Source: Patescibacteria group bacterium
GTDB lineage: Bacteria > Patescibacteriota > Patescibacteriia > 2-12-FULL-60-25
Length of the DNA stretch: 59,730 nucleotides
Reading direction: 5' to 3'
Assembly: GCA_018063105.1 (NCBI GenBank)
Contig: JAGOQX010000003.1
Coordinates: forward strand, 1-59,730
The translations under genes were made by a program, and so were the position numbers. Positions 34,968 through 42,519 of this stretch are shown here, in pieces; position 1 is the first letter of the stretch; the number at the start of each line of letters is the position of its first letter. A model generated the notes under the pieces. The model searched no databases and was not told the DNA's origin. It was given only the letters and a program-made list of their open reading frames with translations.

Positions 34968-36524
34968 ATGAGCAAGCGAATCCTTCGGCTCTCGAGGGGC
35001 GGGGCCGTCAAGGCGTCGCTTCTCATGTTCGGCACGTCGATCGTTGTGTTCGGGTGCGGTACGTCTCCCGTCTTGGAATACGAGATCGGTGATACTGACA
35101 CGGCGCCTTGCACGGCGTTCTACTGCAGCACGACGGGGACCGGCGGCCACACGGGCGCAGCCGGCAGCGGCGGCATGGGTGGTCACGCTGGTAGCGGTGG
35201 GTCCACGACGTCGGTCGGCGGCTCGGGCGGTACGTCCACGGGGACGGGCGGTTCGGGCGGTAGCGCTGGCGCAACCCACGCGGGTGGCGCAGGCGGATTC
35301 GGCGGCAACACGACGACGAATACCGGCGGAAGCGCTGGTGCAACGAACGTCGGTGGCTCGGGTGGTTCCGGCGGAATGACGACGACGGGTACTGGCGGTC
35401 AGGGTGGCGCAACCACCACGACCACAGACGCCGGCGTCGGCGGTTCGGGCGGTGCTTCGACTACGACGACGGATGCGGGCATCCTGAACTCGTTCAGCTG
35501 CTCCGGTTGGACGCGTGATCCGCTGTTCGACGCTTTCAAGATCCCGGATCAGAACAACCAGCCGGCGGACGTTCAGCTCGTCGGTGGGATCTGGGGAACG
35601 AGCGGAGACGACTTCTACATCTCCGCCGCAACCTACGCCAAGGGCGTCGTCGCGCACTGGTACGGCGGAGCGTTTCATCTCGAGGCGCTGCCTAGCGATC
35701 CTCCGAAGGTTCGTGGTATCTGGGGTTCAGGCGCTGGCGACGTGTGGCTTGGCTCGGAGTCCGTCATGCAGGCGGTCCTGTATCACCGGGTGAACGGTAC
35801 CTGGACTGTGGAGGCTAACGCCCCCAACGCGATTTCCTTCGCAGACGTTTGGGGGAGCGATGCAAATCATGTGTTCCTCCTTGGTCAGGATGCGGGGTTC
35901 AGCAAGGTTTGGATGAAGTCCGGTGCGAACTGGATCGATACGAACCTTCCGAATCCGATGAAGGCGGGTGATCTTGCCTTCGCCGCGGTGCACATCTGGG
36001 GTACCGACGCTTCGCATGTTTTCGCAACTGGATATCGCATTGACAAGGCATCGAATGCGGTTGGCGGTGTTCTCTGGTTCTACAACGGTGTCACCTGGAA
36101 GATCGTCCAGGTGCCAGTCGAGGCGATGGAGCTGACTGGGGTTCATGGCACGTCTCCGCAGGACCTCTTCGTGACCGGCCACGGAGTTGTTGTTGGTGGC
36201 AACGCGGATTCTTATGTCTATCACGTGACCGATAACATGGCTACGTGGACGCCGTACACGAGGCCGAGTTTTGGGAGCTACGGACCAGTGCTCTCAATGA
36301 AGTTCGGCACGTTTCTTGCAGTTGGTACCCAGCCTCCCTCGATTGATGGAAGCTTGAGGGTCACGACTGTGGATCAAATCTCTCCGGCACAGTTTTATGC
36401 TTTGGATGGCAAGGCAGTTGGGCCCGTCGCTCTTTGGCCAGAATCTGGTTCCTCGAAGGTTCATCTGGTTCATATCTCGGGCGGAGTCACGATCGGTGGC
36501 CACTACATCAGTAACTGTAAGTAA
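34968..36524 (+). CDS. Gly-rich lipoprotein with WG repeats
   Basis: 518 aa. A signal peptide (basic start, hydrophobic AVKASLLMFGTSIVVF) ends in the lipobox VFGC with Cys30 as the lipidation site. Residues about 56-175 are a low-complexity Gly/Ser/Thr/Ala linker (TGGSGGSAG-type). The remainder holds at least five repeats of the form xGIWGTSGDDFYISA, with GIWGSGAGDVWLGS, DVWGSDANHVFLLG, HIWGTDASHVFATG and GVHGTSPQDLFVTG, suggesting a beta-propeller. The layout resembles lipoproteins of myxobacteria rather than CPR proteins. The 5' part is very GC-rich and the 3' half less so. It has its own promoter and terminator. Confidence 0.78.
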   Translation: MSKRILRLSRGGAVKASLLMFGTSIVVFGCGTSPVLEYEIGDTDTAPCTAFYCSTTGTGGHTGAAGSGGMGGHAGSGGSTTSVGGSGGTSTGTGGSGGSAGATHAGGAGGFGGNTTTNTGGSAGATNVGGSGGSGGMTTTGTGGQGGATTTTTDAGVGGSGGASTTTTDAGILNSFSCSGWTRDPLFDAFKIPDQNNQPADVQLVGGIWGTSGDDFYISAATYAKGVVAHWYGGAFHLEALPSDPPKVRGIWGSGAGDVWLGSESVMQAVLYHRVNGTWTVEANAPNAISFADVWGSDANHVFLLGQDAGFSKVWMKSGANWIDTNLPNPMKAGDLAFAAVHIWGTDASHVFATGYRIDKASNAVGGVLWFYNGVTWKIVQVPVEAMELTGVHGTSPQDLFVTGHGVVVGGNADSYVYHVTDNMATWTPYTRPSFGSYGPVLSMKFGTFLAVGTQPPSIDGSLRVTTVDQISPAQFYALDGKAVGPVALWPESGSSKVHLVHISGGVTIGGHYISNCK

Positions 36525-36529
36525 CTTGT

Positions 36530-36566
36530 ACGGGCGCGGTTCAAATTTGGACCGCGCCCGTTTTTT
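36530..36566 (+). terminator. Terminator of the lipoprotein gene
   Basis: ACGGGCGCGGT, loop of 10, ACCGCGCCCGT: an 11-bp perfect stem, with TTTTTT directly after (36561-36566). Confidence 0.88.
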
Positions 36567-36587
36567 AAATATTGAAATAGAATGTGG

Positions 36588-36593
36588 TATACT
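36588..36593 (+). promoter_or_regulatory. -10 box of the surface-protein gene
   Basis: TATACT preceded by GTGG ends 9 nt before the ATG at 36603. This is the host-type short-leader promoter, in contrast with the neighbouring island genes. Confidence 0.5.
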
Positions 36594-36602
36594 TTTGTTA
36601 AT

Positions 36603-37691
36603 ATGAAACGTGATTACTTAAAAGTTATTGCCTTGTTATCATTAGGCTTGTGTTTTCCCGCAGTCGCTTTCGGAGAAACGTGGAAGGGTGCGCCTGCATT
36701 TTCTCCTCCGCAAGGAAATACTGCCGGTGTAATTTGGAATACTGCAGGAGGGGGCCAGCAAACTGGAGCTGAAATTAATATTGATGGCGGGGCAACTGTG
36801 GGTTCTACTTTGACAGTGACCGGCGTTGGAACAATAGTTAACGATGCGATACTAAAATCAGATGTTAATTTAACGAGTGGAAAAGCCTTTAAAATTAATC
36901 AGCAAGGGTTGGCAACTTTCTACATGGGTAATTGGTTTGGAGGCAATGCAAGTTCGCTCATCATTAATCACAAGGGTGATTTGATGGTTGATCGTGTTCC
37001 CCCGAATTATGTTGGTCCCGGCAACGAAGGCCGCGTTCAAGCCCGAAAATTCTGCTTTTATCCAGGTGCCGAAGCCGACTGCATCACCTCTTGGCCAACC
37101 GGCGGTGGTCTCTTCGTCAACAAAACAGGTGATTCAATGACTGGTCCTCTCTCTCTTACTGTTGGTCCGGCATTTACTGCTGTGATGGCTGATGGTGGAA
37201 CAATTGGTGGTCGCTTTGCTGGAACTTCAACTGGTATTCAAGGTTTTTCAAATGCTGCTGGTGGATATGGCGGTGCATTCACAGGTGGTGTGCGTGGTGT
37301 GCAGGCGCAGGGAACGACGTATGGATTGTTTGCGCAAACGGCAAACGTCGGCTCTGGTACGGCTGTGTACGGATTTAATGGCGCGACGGGTGGAGATTTT
37401 GATGGGCTTTCGTATGGGGTAAAGGGGAATGGTGGTACGGCTGGTGGGTATTTTACGGATAAGACCAATACAACGTATACGCAGCTTGCGACGCCGTCAT
37501 ATGGCCTTTTCACAAATAACACAATCTACACTAGTGGAAGCATTCATGCGCCAAATACCGTTTTAGGCGCATGCGTTTGGACCGGCTACATAAATGACGG
37601 CCTGGCCCCAATCTGTCCAGCATCAAATCCATTCATGAACGGCATGCAACGAACCGGAACAGCAACGAGATTGTATTGCTGTAAGTTGTAG
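36603..37691 (+). CDS. Secreted surface protein with tail-fibre-like repeats
   Basis: 362 aa. A signal peptide (MKRDYLKVIALLSLGLCFPA, cleavage after AVAFG) is followed by beta-rich sequence with GADATVGSTLTVTG-type repeats, the phrase NKTGDSMTGPLSLT seen in phage tail fibres, and many Gly-rich repeats (GGYGGAFTGGVRGVQAQG, GTAVYGFNGATGG). The C-terminal segment has paired Cys residues (ACVWTGYINDGLAPICPA, LYCCKL). This is a common CPR surface-protein architecture, possibly used in attachment. The ATG at 36603 is chosen from the signal peptide and -10 box. It ends at a bidirectional terminator. Confidence 0.7.
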   Translation: MKRDYLKVIALLSLGLCFPAVAFGETWKGAPAFSPPQGNTAGVIWNTAGGGQQTGAEINIDGGATVGSTLTVTGVGTIVNDAILKSDVNLTSGKAFKINQQGLATFYMGNWFGGNASSLIINHKGDLMVDRVPPNYVGPGNEGRVQARKFCFYPGAEADCITSWPTGGGLFVNKTGDSMTGPLSLTVGPAFTAVMADGGTIGGRFAGTSTGIQGFSNAAGGYGGAFTGGVRGVQAQGTTYGLFAQTANVGSGTAVYGFNGATGGDFDGLSYGVKGNGGTAGGYFTDKTNTTYTQLATPSYGLFTNNTIYTSGSIHAPNTVLGACVWTGYINDGLAPICPASNPFMNGMQRTGTATRLYCCKL

Positions 37692-37698
37692 TCCGAGC

Positions 37699-37735
37699 AA
37701 AAAAATCAGTTGGCAAAGTGTCAGCTGATTTTTTA
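37699..37735. terminator. Bidirectional terminator
   Basis: AAAAAATCAGTTGGCA and TGTCAGCTGATTTTTT form a hairpin with A-run and T-run on the two sides. It serves the surface-protein gene and overlaps the stop codon of the convergent kinase-like gene. Confidence 0.75.
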
Positions 37736-38275
37736 ATTCATTCGTTTGATGATATTTTTTGCAGAATTCTTGGCCGATACCGTCGTCGTATCAATCGTCA
37801 AACTTTCTGCAAATGAAATTGGACGTTCGAGGTTGTATGTGTGAATAAGTTTTTTCAAGACGGAAGGCTTTGAAAGTTTGTGAAAATGTTTTCGGCTTTC
37901 GCTGGTGACGCGTTGCAGCAAAACGGATTCATCGCATGCCAGGTGAATGAATGTCGTTTTTCCACCATGTTGTTTTACGCGCTGTGAGATTGTTTTGAGA
38001 ATGGCTTCATCGTGTTTGCCCTCCTTTGTTTCCAATCCAAATGCAAATGTCATGATTAGTCCAGGGGTGCCGGCCTTGAGCGCGGCATCGATCGCCATGG
38101 TCCGCAACATTGTCGCGAATTCAACGTATTCATCCGTGCCGAATGCGAACAGAGCATTTCCAAAATCCGCAATCAAATGATTATGCAGAAGGGGAAAACC
38201 GGTTTTTTTCGAAAGCTCCTTGGCGATCGTCAATTTTCCACTCGCCGGTGGACCGTAGAGGATGATGAGATGCAT
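37733..38275 (-). CDS. P-loop kinase-like ATPase (AAA_33/shikimate kinase type)
   Basis: 180 aa from the ATG at 38275; an in-frame ATG at 38308 would add 11 residues and run into the divergent promoter. Walker A is LYGPPASGKLTIAKEL, followed by LLHNHLIADFG, a Walker B-like strand GLIMTFAFGLE, and HLACDESVLLQRVTSESRKH with a lid of Arg/Lys residues. Small kinases of this type phosphorylate nucleosides, sugars or antibiotics. The substrate is unknown. It diverges from the peptide cassette, with only a short promoter region between. Confidence 0.75.
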   Translation of the reverse strand: MHLIILYGPPASGKLTIAKELSKKTGFPLLHNHLIADFGNALFAFGTDEYVEFATMLRTMAIDAALKAGTPGLIMTFAFGLETKEGKHDEAILKTISQRVKQHGGKTTFIHLACDESVLLQRVTSESRKHFHKLSKPSVLKKLIHTYNLERPISFAESLTIDTTTVSAKNSAKNIIKRMN

Positions 38276-38286
38276 GGTATTTAGGC

Positions 38287-38316
38287 TTGACAGCTCGTTC
38301 ATGACCATGGTAATAC
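38287..38316 (+). promoter_or_regulatory. Promoter of the peptide cassette
   Basis: TTGACA (38287-38292), 18-bp spacer, TAATAC (38311-38316), with an extended TG at 38308-38309. This is one of the strongest-looking promoters in the window. The predicted start falls at about 38323, at the left arm of the inverted repeat. Confidence 0.68.
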
Positions 38317-38321
38317 ATTTT

Positions 38322-38341
38322 CAGTGCTAATCAAAGCACTG
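38322..38341 (+). promoter_or_regulatory. Inverted repeat at the transcription start of the peptide cassette
   Basis: CAGTGCT, six bases, AGCACTG: a perfect 7-bp inverted repeat. It lies just after the -10 box and could be a repressor operator or a 5' hairpin protecting the mRNA. The Shine-Dalgarno sequence GGAGG (38346-38350) follows 4 nt later. Confidence 0.6.
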
Positions 38342-38357
38342 ATACGGAGGCTGTCTC

Positions 38358-38558
38358 ATGAACGGGAAGAACGAAGGCAACAAGGGCCAGAACAGGACGG
38401 CGCGCAGCAACGTCGTGGTGCTCTGCGGCGTCGCAGGCTGTTGCCCGGAGATCGAGAAGATGCCGGACGGCACCTTCGAGATCCGAGACGACGACGACGG
38501 GAAGGTCAAGCTCACCGCGGACCAGTACCGCGCGCTCCAGGACGCGAAGTTCGCCTAG
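38358..38558 (+). CDS. Putative RiPP precursor peptide
   Basis: 66 aa. The N-terminal 18 residues are charged and Asn/Gly/Lys-rich (NGKNEGNKGQNRTARSN). Then comes VVVLCGVAGCCPEIEKMPDG with Cys23, Cys28 and Cys29, the acidic TFEIRDDDDGKVKL and a helical end TADQYRALQDAKFA. It has GGAGG at 38346-38350, seven bases before the ATG, a strong promoter and a stable hairpin after it, all fitting a highly expressed peptide feeding the radical SAM gene 90 nt downstream. Only 4 of 66 codons end in A or T, unlike every other gene of the cassette. It may be a substrate for cross-linking at Cys or Asp. No family recognised. Confidence 0.78.
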   Translation: MNGKNEGNKGQNRTARSNVVVLCGVAGCCPEIEKMPDGTFEIRDDDDGKVKLTADQYRALQDAKFA

Positions 38559-38592
38559 TAGACCGCGCGAACGACGCACATCTCCCTCACAC

Positions 38593-38622
38593 GGGGCCCC
38601 ATCTCGAACGAGGTGGGGCCCC
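38593..38622 (+). terminator. Attenuator or processing hairpin between peptide and radical SAM genes
   Basis: GGGGCCCCATCTC, loop GAAC, GAGGTGGGGCCCC: a 13-bp stem with one wobble. Only a weak TTCTC run follows, so it is more likely partial termination or mRNA stabilisation than a full stop. Such a hairpin would leave the peptide expressed above the enzyme genes. Confidence 0.65.
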
Positions 38623-38648
38623 TTCTCATAGAGAAAGGTAGTTGAACC

Positions 38649-39974
38649 ATGCTTCTCTCGAGATACTTGAAGACGCGTGAACGAGATGGTTGGGTTGTTG
38701 CATTTCATCAGCTTCATCCAGCTCCAGTGTATTGCACTATTGAAGATTGGAAGAAGTTTCTTTCGGACATGTCGCCTCTGAATCCGCTCTTCGACAAATT
38801 GCAGAAATCTCGACTCCTGGTTTCTTCGTCGAAAGAGGATGATTTAGAGTTTGAGTCTGTGAAAAACTCACTTATGGGCAAGCTTTCAGAGCCGAAGATC
38901 CTGTATCTGTTGCTTGCGCAGGGTTGCAATTTCAATTGCTCCTATTGCCCAGTGCCGGGGCTTGCAAAGAAATACGGCGAGGACTTGTTGTCTTCGACGG
39001 ATGCCGACGCTGGACTAGAGCTTTGGTCGCGACATCTTGCTGATGATGAGCAGGGCGAGAGTTACGTTATCTTCTATGGTGGTGAGCCTTTGTTGAATAA
39101 GCCAACATTCTATTCCTCGCTATCGTCGATTTCGAAGCTAAGATCAGAGAAGCGTCTTCCCGTTAAGGGTTTGAATCTAATGCTCGCAACGAATGGAACG
39201 TTGATCGACGAGGGGATTGTCGAGGCGTGTATCGCGAATGACGTGTTGATCTCTGTCGGCCTCGATGGTCCGCGTCAAGCGAACGATCGGTTCCGTGTAT
39301 ATAGCAATGGTCATGGAACGTATGATGATATCTTGTCGATGCTTCGGCATCTGCAAGATCGTGGTGTCCGCTTGGCTATTTCTGCAACGATTACCCCATA
39401 TACGGTCGTTGAGTTCAAAGAATTTAGTGAGATTCTGCGATCAATGGGGTTGATGAATGTTGGATTCAATTTCCTGAAGGGGGAAACGCTTGTGAGAATT
39501 GCACCATGGATTGATCGTACAGAATTTGTTCGACAATCGGTTCAGGCCGTTCTTGATTGGAATCGTACGCTGCAACGCCAGGGACGTGAATATCAAGTAG
39601 GAAAAAAGGTTATGGCATTCCGTTCTCAGGACTTTTTTCCGGTTGATTGTACTTGTTACGGCAACCAACTTGTCGTTCGTCCAAATGGGTTGTTGTCAAA
39701 CTGTCCGTTCTCAGGGGGTGATCTTGGTCACGTGCAATCTGTTAATGCGGATTTTCGGATCGCAAAAACAGAGGTGGTTCAGCAGTGGCGCTGTCGATTG
39801 CCGCTCCTTCATTCCGCGTTTGATGATCTCGACGCTATGGCGTTGTGCGGACCGGGTTGCGCATGGGGTGCAATGGATTCTGGTAACTTGATGGCGGTTG
39901 ATCAAGAACTCACTGCATTTTCCCAGGAGATTTTCGATGATCTCATCTGGTCGGGACTTGAACATGGAGAGTAG
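38649..39974 (+). CDS. Radical SAM/SPASM peptide maturase
   Basis: 441 aa. The SAM-cluster motif CX3CX2C is at Cys93, Cys97 and Cys100 (AQGCNFNCSYCPV), with the GGEP motif at 144-147 and the TIM-barrel strand NLMLATNGTLIDEG near 176-190. A SPASM-like C-terminal domain has Cys334, Cys336, Cys352, Cys382, Cys400 and Cys404, enough for one or two auxiliary clusters. Enzymes of this type install C-C, C-S or C-O cross-links on peptides. The first 85 residues have no barrel features and may bind the peptide. A purine-rich AAAGGTAG precedes the ATG. Its end overlaps the phosphorylase gene by 11 nt. Confidence 0.9.
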   Translation: MLLSRYLKTRERDGWVVAFHQLHPAPVYCTIEDWKKFLSDMSPLNPLFDKLQKSRLLVSSSKEDDLEFESVKNSLMGKLSEPKILYLLLAQGCNFNCSYCPVPGLAKKYGEDLLSSTDADAGLELWSRHLADDEQGESYVIFYGGEPLLNKPTFYSSLSSISKLRSEKRLPVKGLNLMLATNGTLIDEGIVEACIANDVLISVGLDGPRQANDRFRVYSNGHGTYDDILSMLRHLQDRGVRLAISATITPYTVVEFKEFSEILRSMGLMNVGFNFLKGETLVRIAPWIDRTEFVRQSVQAVLDWNRTLQRQGREYQVGKKVMAFRSQDFFPVDCTCYGNQLVVRPNGLLSNCPFSGGDLGHVQSVNADFRIAKTEVVQQWRCRLPLLHSAFDDLDAMALCGPGCAWGAMDSGNLMAVDQELTAFSQEIFDDLIWSGLEHGE

Positions 39975-40782
39975 ACGTTCGATTGGTATTATCGGAGGAA
40001 GTGGATTTGAACAGTATCCGGAACTTCTAGTTGAAAGGCGCGTCGTCGTATCAACACCGTATGGTTTTCCTTCCGATGAGCTTCTTATCGGAAAAGTAGG
40101 TGATACGGATGTGGTTTTTCTTCCGCGACACGGTGCTGACCATCGGATCGCACCACATCGGATACCATACAAGGCGAATCTGGCTGCAATGAAATCGTTT
40201 GGTGTGTCTACGGTGCTTTCGACTTGTATTGTAGGAAGTCTGAAGAAAACGATAGAGCCTGGTTTTTTCGTCGTTCCTGACCAATTTGTGAATTTCACAT
40301 CTGGACGGGATGCTGATTCCGTCGAATCCGATGGCTCGTTTGTCCATTTGCCGATGGCGCTGCCGTATTGTCAGGCGCTTCGCATTGAGATGATCCGCGC
40401 GCTTCAACGAGCCGTCGGCTCGAAATTTCAAGGTGATGGAACGGTTGTCGTGATTCAGGGGCCACGCTTCTCTACGACTGCGGAAAGTAAATTCTTTATT
40501 AGAAACGAATGGGATATCGTGAACATGACTCAGTATCCAGAGTGTCTGTTCGCGAGAGAGCTTGGTATGTGCTATGCGACGCTCGCTTCCGTGACCGACT
40601 GGGACGTCGGAGTTGGCGAATCGTTAAGCATGAAACCGGAAACGATGGATCAGGTGCTGGACATCTTTCGAAAGAATACGCAAGTTACTCGGCAGGTCAT
40701 CGGTGATGTCCTAAGCCAGCTATCTGCGTTCACCTGTGGTTGTGCGAATGCTGTTGTTACGGAATACTACAAGCGTCGCTAA
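39964..40782 (+). CDS. MTA/purine nucleoside phosphorylase family enzyme
   Basis: 272 aa from the ATG at 39964 inside the end of the radical SAM gene. The family pattern is complete: IGIIGGSGFEQYPEL, VFLPRHGADHRIAPHRIPYK, GSLKKTIEPGFFVVPDQFVN, VVIQGPRFSTTAESKFF and VNMTQYPECLFARELGMCYA, as in S-methyl-5'-thioadenosine phosphorylase. It cleaves MTA, and members also cleave 5'-deoxyadenosine, the by-product of radical SAM chemistry. A C-terminal CGC (FTCGCANAV) resembles the CXC of some archaeal members. Overlap with the maturase makes co-translation likely. It may remove product inhibition for that enzyme; this is inference. Confidence 0.88.
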   Translation: MESRRSIGIIGGSGFEQYPELLVERRVVVSTPYGFPSDELLIGKVGDTDVVFLPRHGADHRIAPHRIPYKANLAAMKSFGVSTVLSTCIVGSLKKTIEPGFFVVPDQFVNFTSGRDADSVESDGSFVHLPMALPYCQALRIEMIRALQRAVGSKFQGDGTVVVIQGPRFSTTAESKFFIRNEWDIVNMTQYPECLFARELGMCYATLASVTDWDVGVGESLSMKPETMDQVLDIFRKNTQVTRQVIGDVLSQLSAFTCGCANAVVTEYYKRR

Positions 40783-40806
40783 CGGCGGACAAACGGAAAG
40801 GGAGCT

Positions 40807-42489
40807 ATGATACAGGTACAAGGACTCGAAAAAAGATTCGGTACGGCGCCCGTTTTATCTGGTGTGGATTTTGTGCTTGGCGATAGCCAACACGGGGTTC
40901 TTGTTGGACAGAATGGGTCTGGTAAATCGACGATCCTGAAAATCCTCGCGCGATTGATTGAGCCTGATGCGGGATCATTTGATTTCGGTCCAAATGCGCG
41001 TGTTGGATACCTCCCGCAAGACACTAGTGCTATCGGTGAGGCCTCGATTATTGAGTACTTGCGTGGTGAGACACGACTCGCTTTTGCAGAGAAGGAGATG
41101 ACGGAATTAGCGGATCATCTTGATGAGCCGAGTGTGCGATTACGGTATGAACATGCATTTGGGTTGTTCGAGAGAATGCATGGTTATGAATTCGATACGC
41201 ATGCTAGGATGATGCTTTCCGGCTTTGGAATGGAGCGGATTCCGTTGGAGATGCCTATTTCTGAGCTCTCGAGCGGTCAAAAGAGCAAAATCGCATTAAT
41301 CGCGATTCTTATGCGTGAAGATGATGTGCTGTTGTTGGATGAGCCGACGAACAATCTCGACCTTTCAGCGCTGGCTTGGCTCGAGGCCTACTTGCGTAAG
41401 TCACGAGCGACGATTCTCGTCGTCTCGCATGATCGTCGATTCGTCGATCGTATTGCAGATAAGATTATCGAACTTGATTGGATGACGCATACCGTTGCTA
41501 CGACAAGCGGAACGTATACAGATTACTTGGCTGCAAAGTCAAAGCAGCGAATTCGTCAGCTTCAGGAATTCAATGCTCAGCAAGAGGAGATTGGGCGCCT
41601 TGAAGATCGTGCATTGCAAATGAAGAAACGATCAACTGAAGGTGCAAAATGGAAAGGAACGGATAATGATAAATTTTTGCGAGGATTTAAGAGAGATCGT
41701 GCAGGGAAGTCTGCAAAAGGCGCTAAGACAATTGAGAAGCGTATTCAACAAATGGATGTTGTTGAAAAGCCTTTTGAGCGTGTTCCGCTTGAGGTTGATA
41801 TAGGCGAAGATCTCGGCGAAGGAAATCGTGACATCGTCTTGACTGATGTACGGGCCGGGTATTCAGACGAATTCGTGATTGGTCCGATTTCGTTGTACAT
41901 ACCTTTCGGTACTCGGGTCGGTATTCTTGGATTGAACGGTTCTGGTAAATCTACGCTTCTGAAGACGGTATCAGGATATCTCAAGCCTCTCACAGGAACG
42001 GTACAAATCGGAAGTGGTGTGCGTATGGGCGATATGTTGCAAGAGCACGATTCTTTGCCTCGGGACATGACTCCGATTCAGTACCTCGTAGATCGTTCAC
42101 GCATTGATACGACGCAAAGCTTTGCGCTTCTTGCGCGATATGGTGTTTCAGCTGAACAGGCGAGAGAACCGATTGAAGTCCTCAGTCCTGGAATGCGGGC
42201 GCGAATCCTTATCGGATTGTTTTCTGCGCTGAAAAAAAATGTATTACTTTTAGATGAGCCGACGAATCATCTAGACCTTGAAGCAATGGATGCGCTGGAA
42301 GAGGCGATCATTGGATATCATGGGACGATGCTCGTCGTTTCTCACGATAGATTCTTCATCGAGAAGTTGAAACTCGATGAGCTCTATCAGCTGAATAATA
42401 GCCATCTTGAAAAGATCGAGAATCTCGAGGCGTATATTCGACACTCAGAAAATAAGGCCAAGCAACTCATGCGTGTACTGAAGAAATAG
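40807..42489 (+). CDS. ABC-F family ATPase
   Basis: 560 aa with two ATPase domains and no membrane segment. The first has GQNGSGKSTILK, signature ELSSGQKSKIAL and VLLLDEPTNNLDL; the second has GLNGSGKSTLLK, signature VLSPGMRARILI and VLLLDEPTNHLDL. The linker between (about residues 235-340) is basic, with many Lys and Arg. ABC-F proteins act on the ribosome; some protect it from antibiotics, others are housekeeping factors. Position as the last gene of the cassette suggests protection from the product. Its start is preceded by the purine-rich AAAGGGAG at 40797-40804. Confidence 0.9.
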   Translation: MIQVQGLEKRFGTAPVLSGVDFVLGDSQHGVLVGQNGSGKSTILKILARLIEPDAGSFDFGPNARVGYLPQDTSAIGEASIIEYLRGETRLAFAEKEMTELADHLDEPSVRLRYEHAFGLFERMHGYEFDTHARMMLSGFGMERIPLEMPISELSSGQKSKIALIAILMREDDVLLLDEPTNNLDLSALAWLEAYLRKSRATILVVSHDRRFVDRIADKIIELDWMTHTVATTSGTYTDYLAAKSKQRIRQLQEFNAQQEEIGRLEDRALQMKKRSTEGAKWKGTDNDKFLRGFKRDRAGKSAKGAKTIEKRIQQMDVVEKPFERVPLEVDIGEDLGEGNRDIVLTDVRAGYSDEFVIGPISLYIPFGTRVGILGLNGSGKSTLLKTVSGYLKPLTGTVQIGSGVRMGDMLQEHDSLPRDMTPIQYLVDRSRIDTTQSFALLARYGVSAEQAREPIEVLSPGMRARILIGLFSALKKNVLLLDEPTNHLDLEAMDALEEAIIGYHGTMLVVSHDRFFIEKLKLDELYQLNNSHLEKIENLEAYIRHSENKAKQLMRVLKK

Positions 42490-42519
42490 CCGGAATCGTT
42501 CATTTGTAACGTTAACAAC

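Noticed and set aside
34671-35678. 335-residue Arg-rich frame antisense to the lipoprotein gene
   Set aside because: It mirrors the Gly-rich coding repeats and lacks start signals; the plus strand has a lipobox, Shine-Dalgarno sequence and terminator.
38324-38717. Alternative long frames across the peptide gene on both strands
   Set aside because: They are by-products of high GC; the frame at 38358 has the Shine-Dalgarno sequence, sensible composition and a stop before the hairpin.
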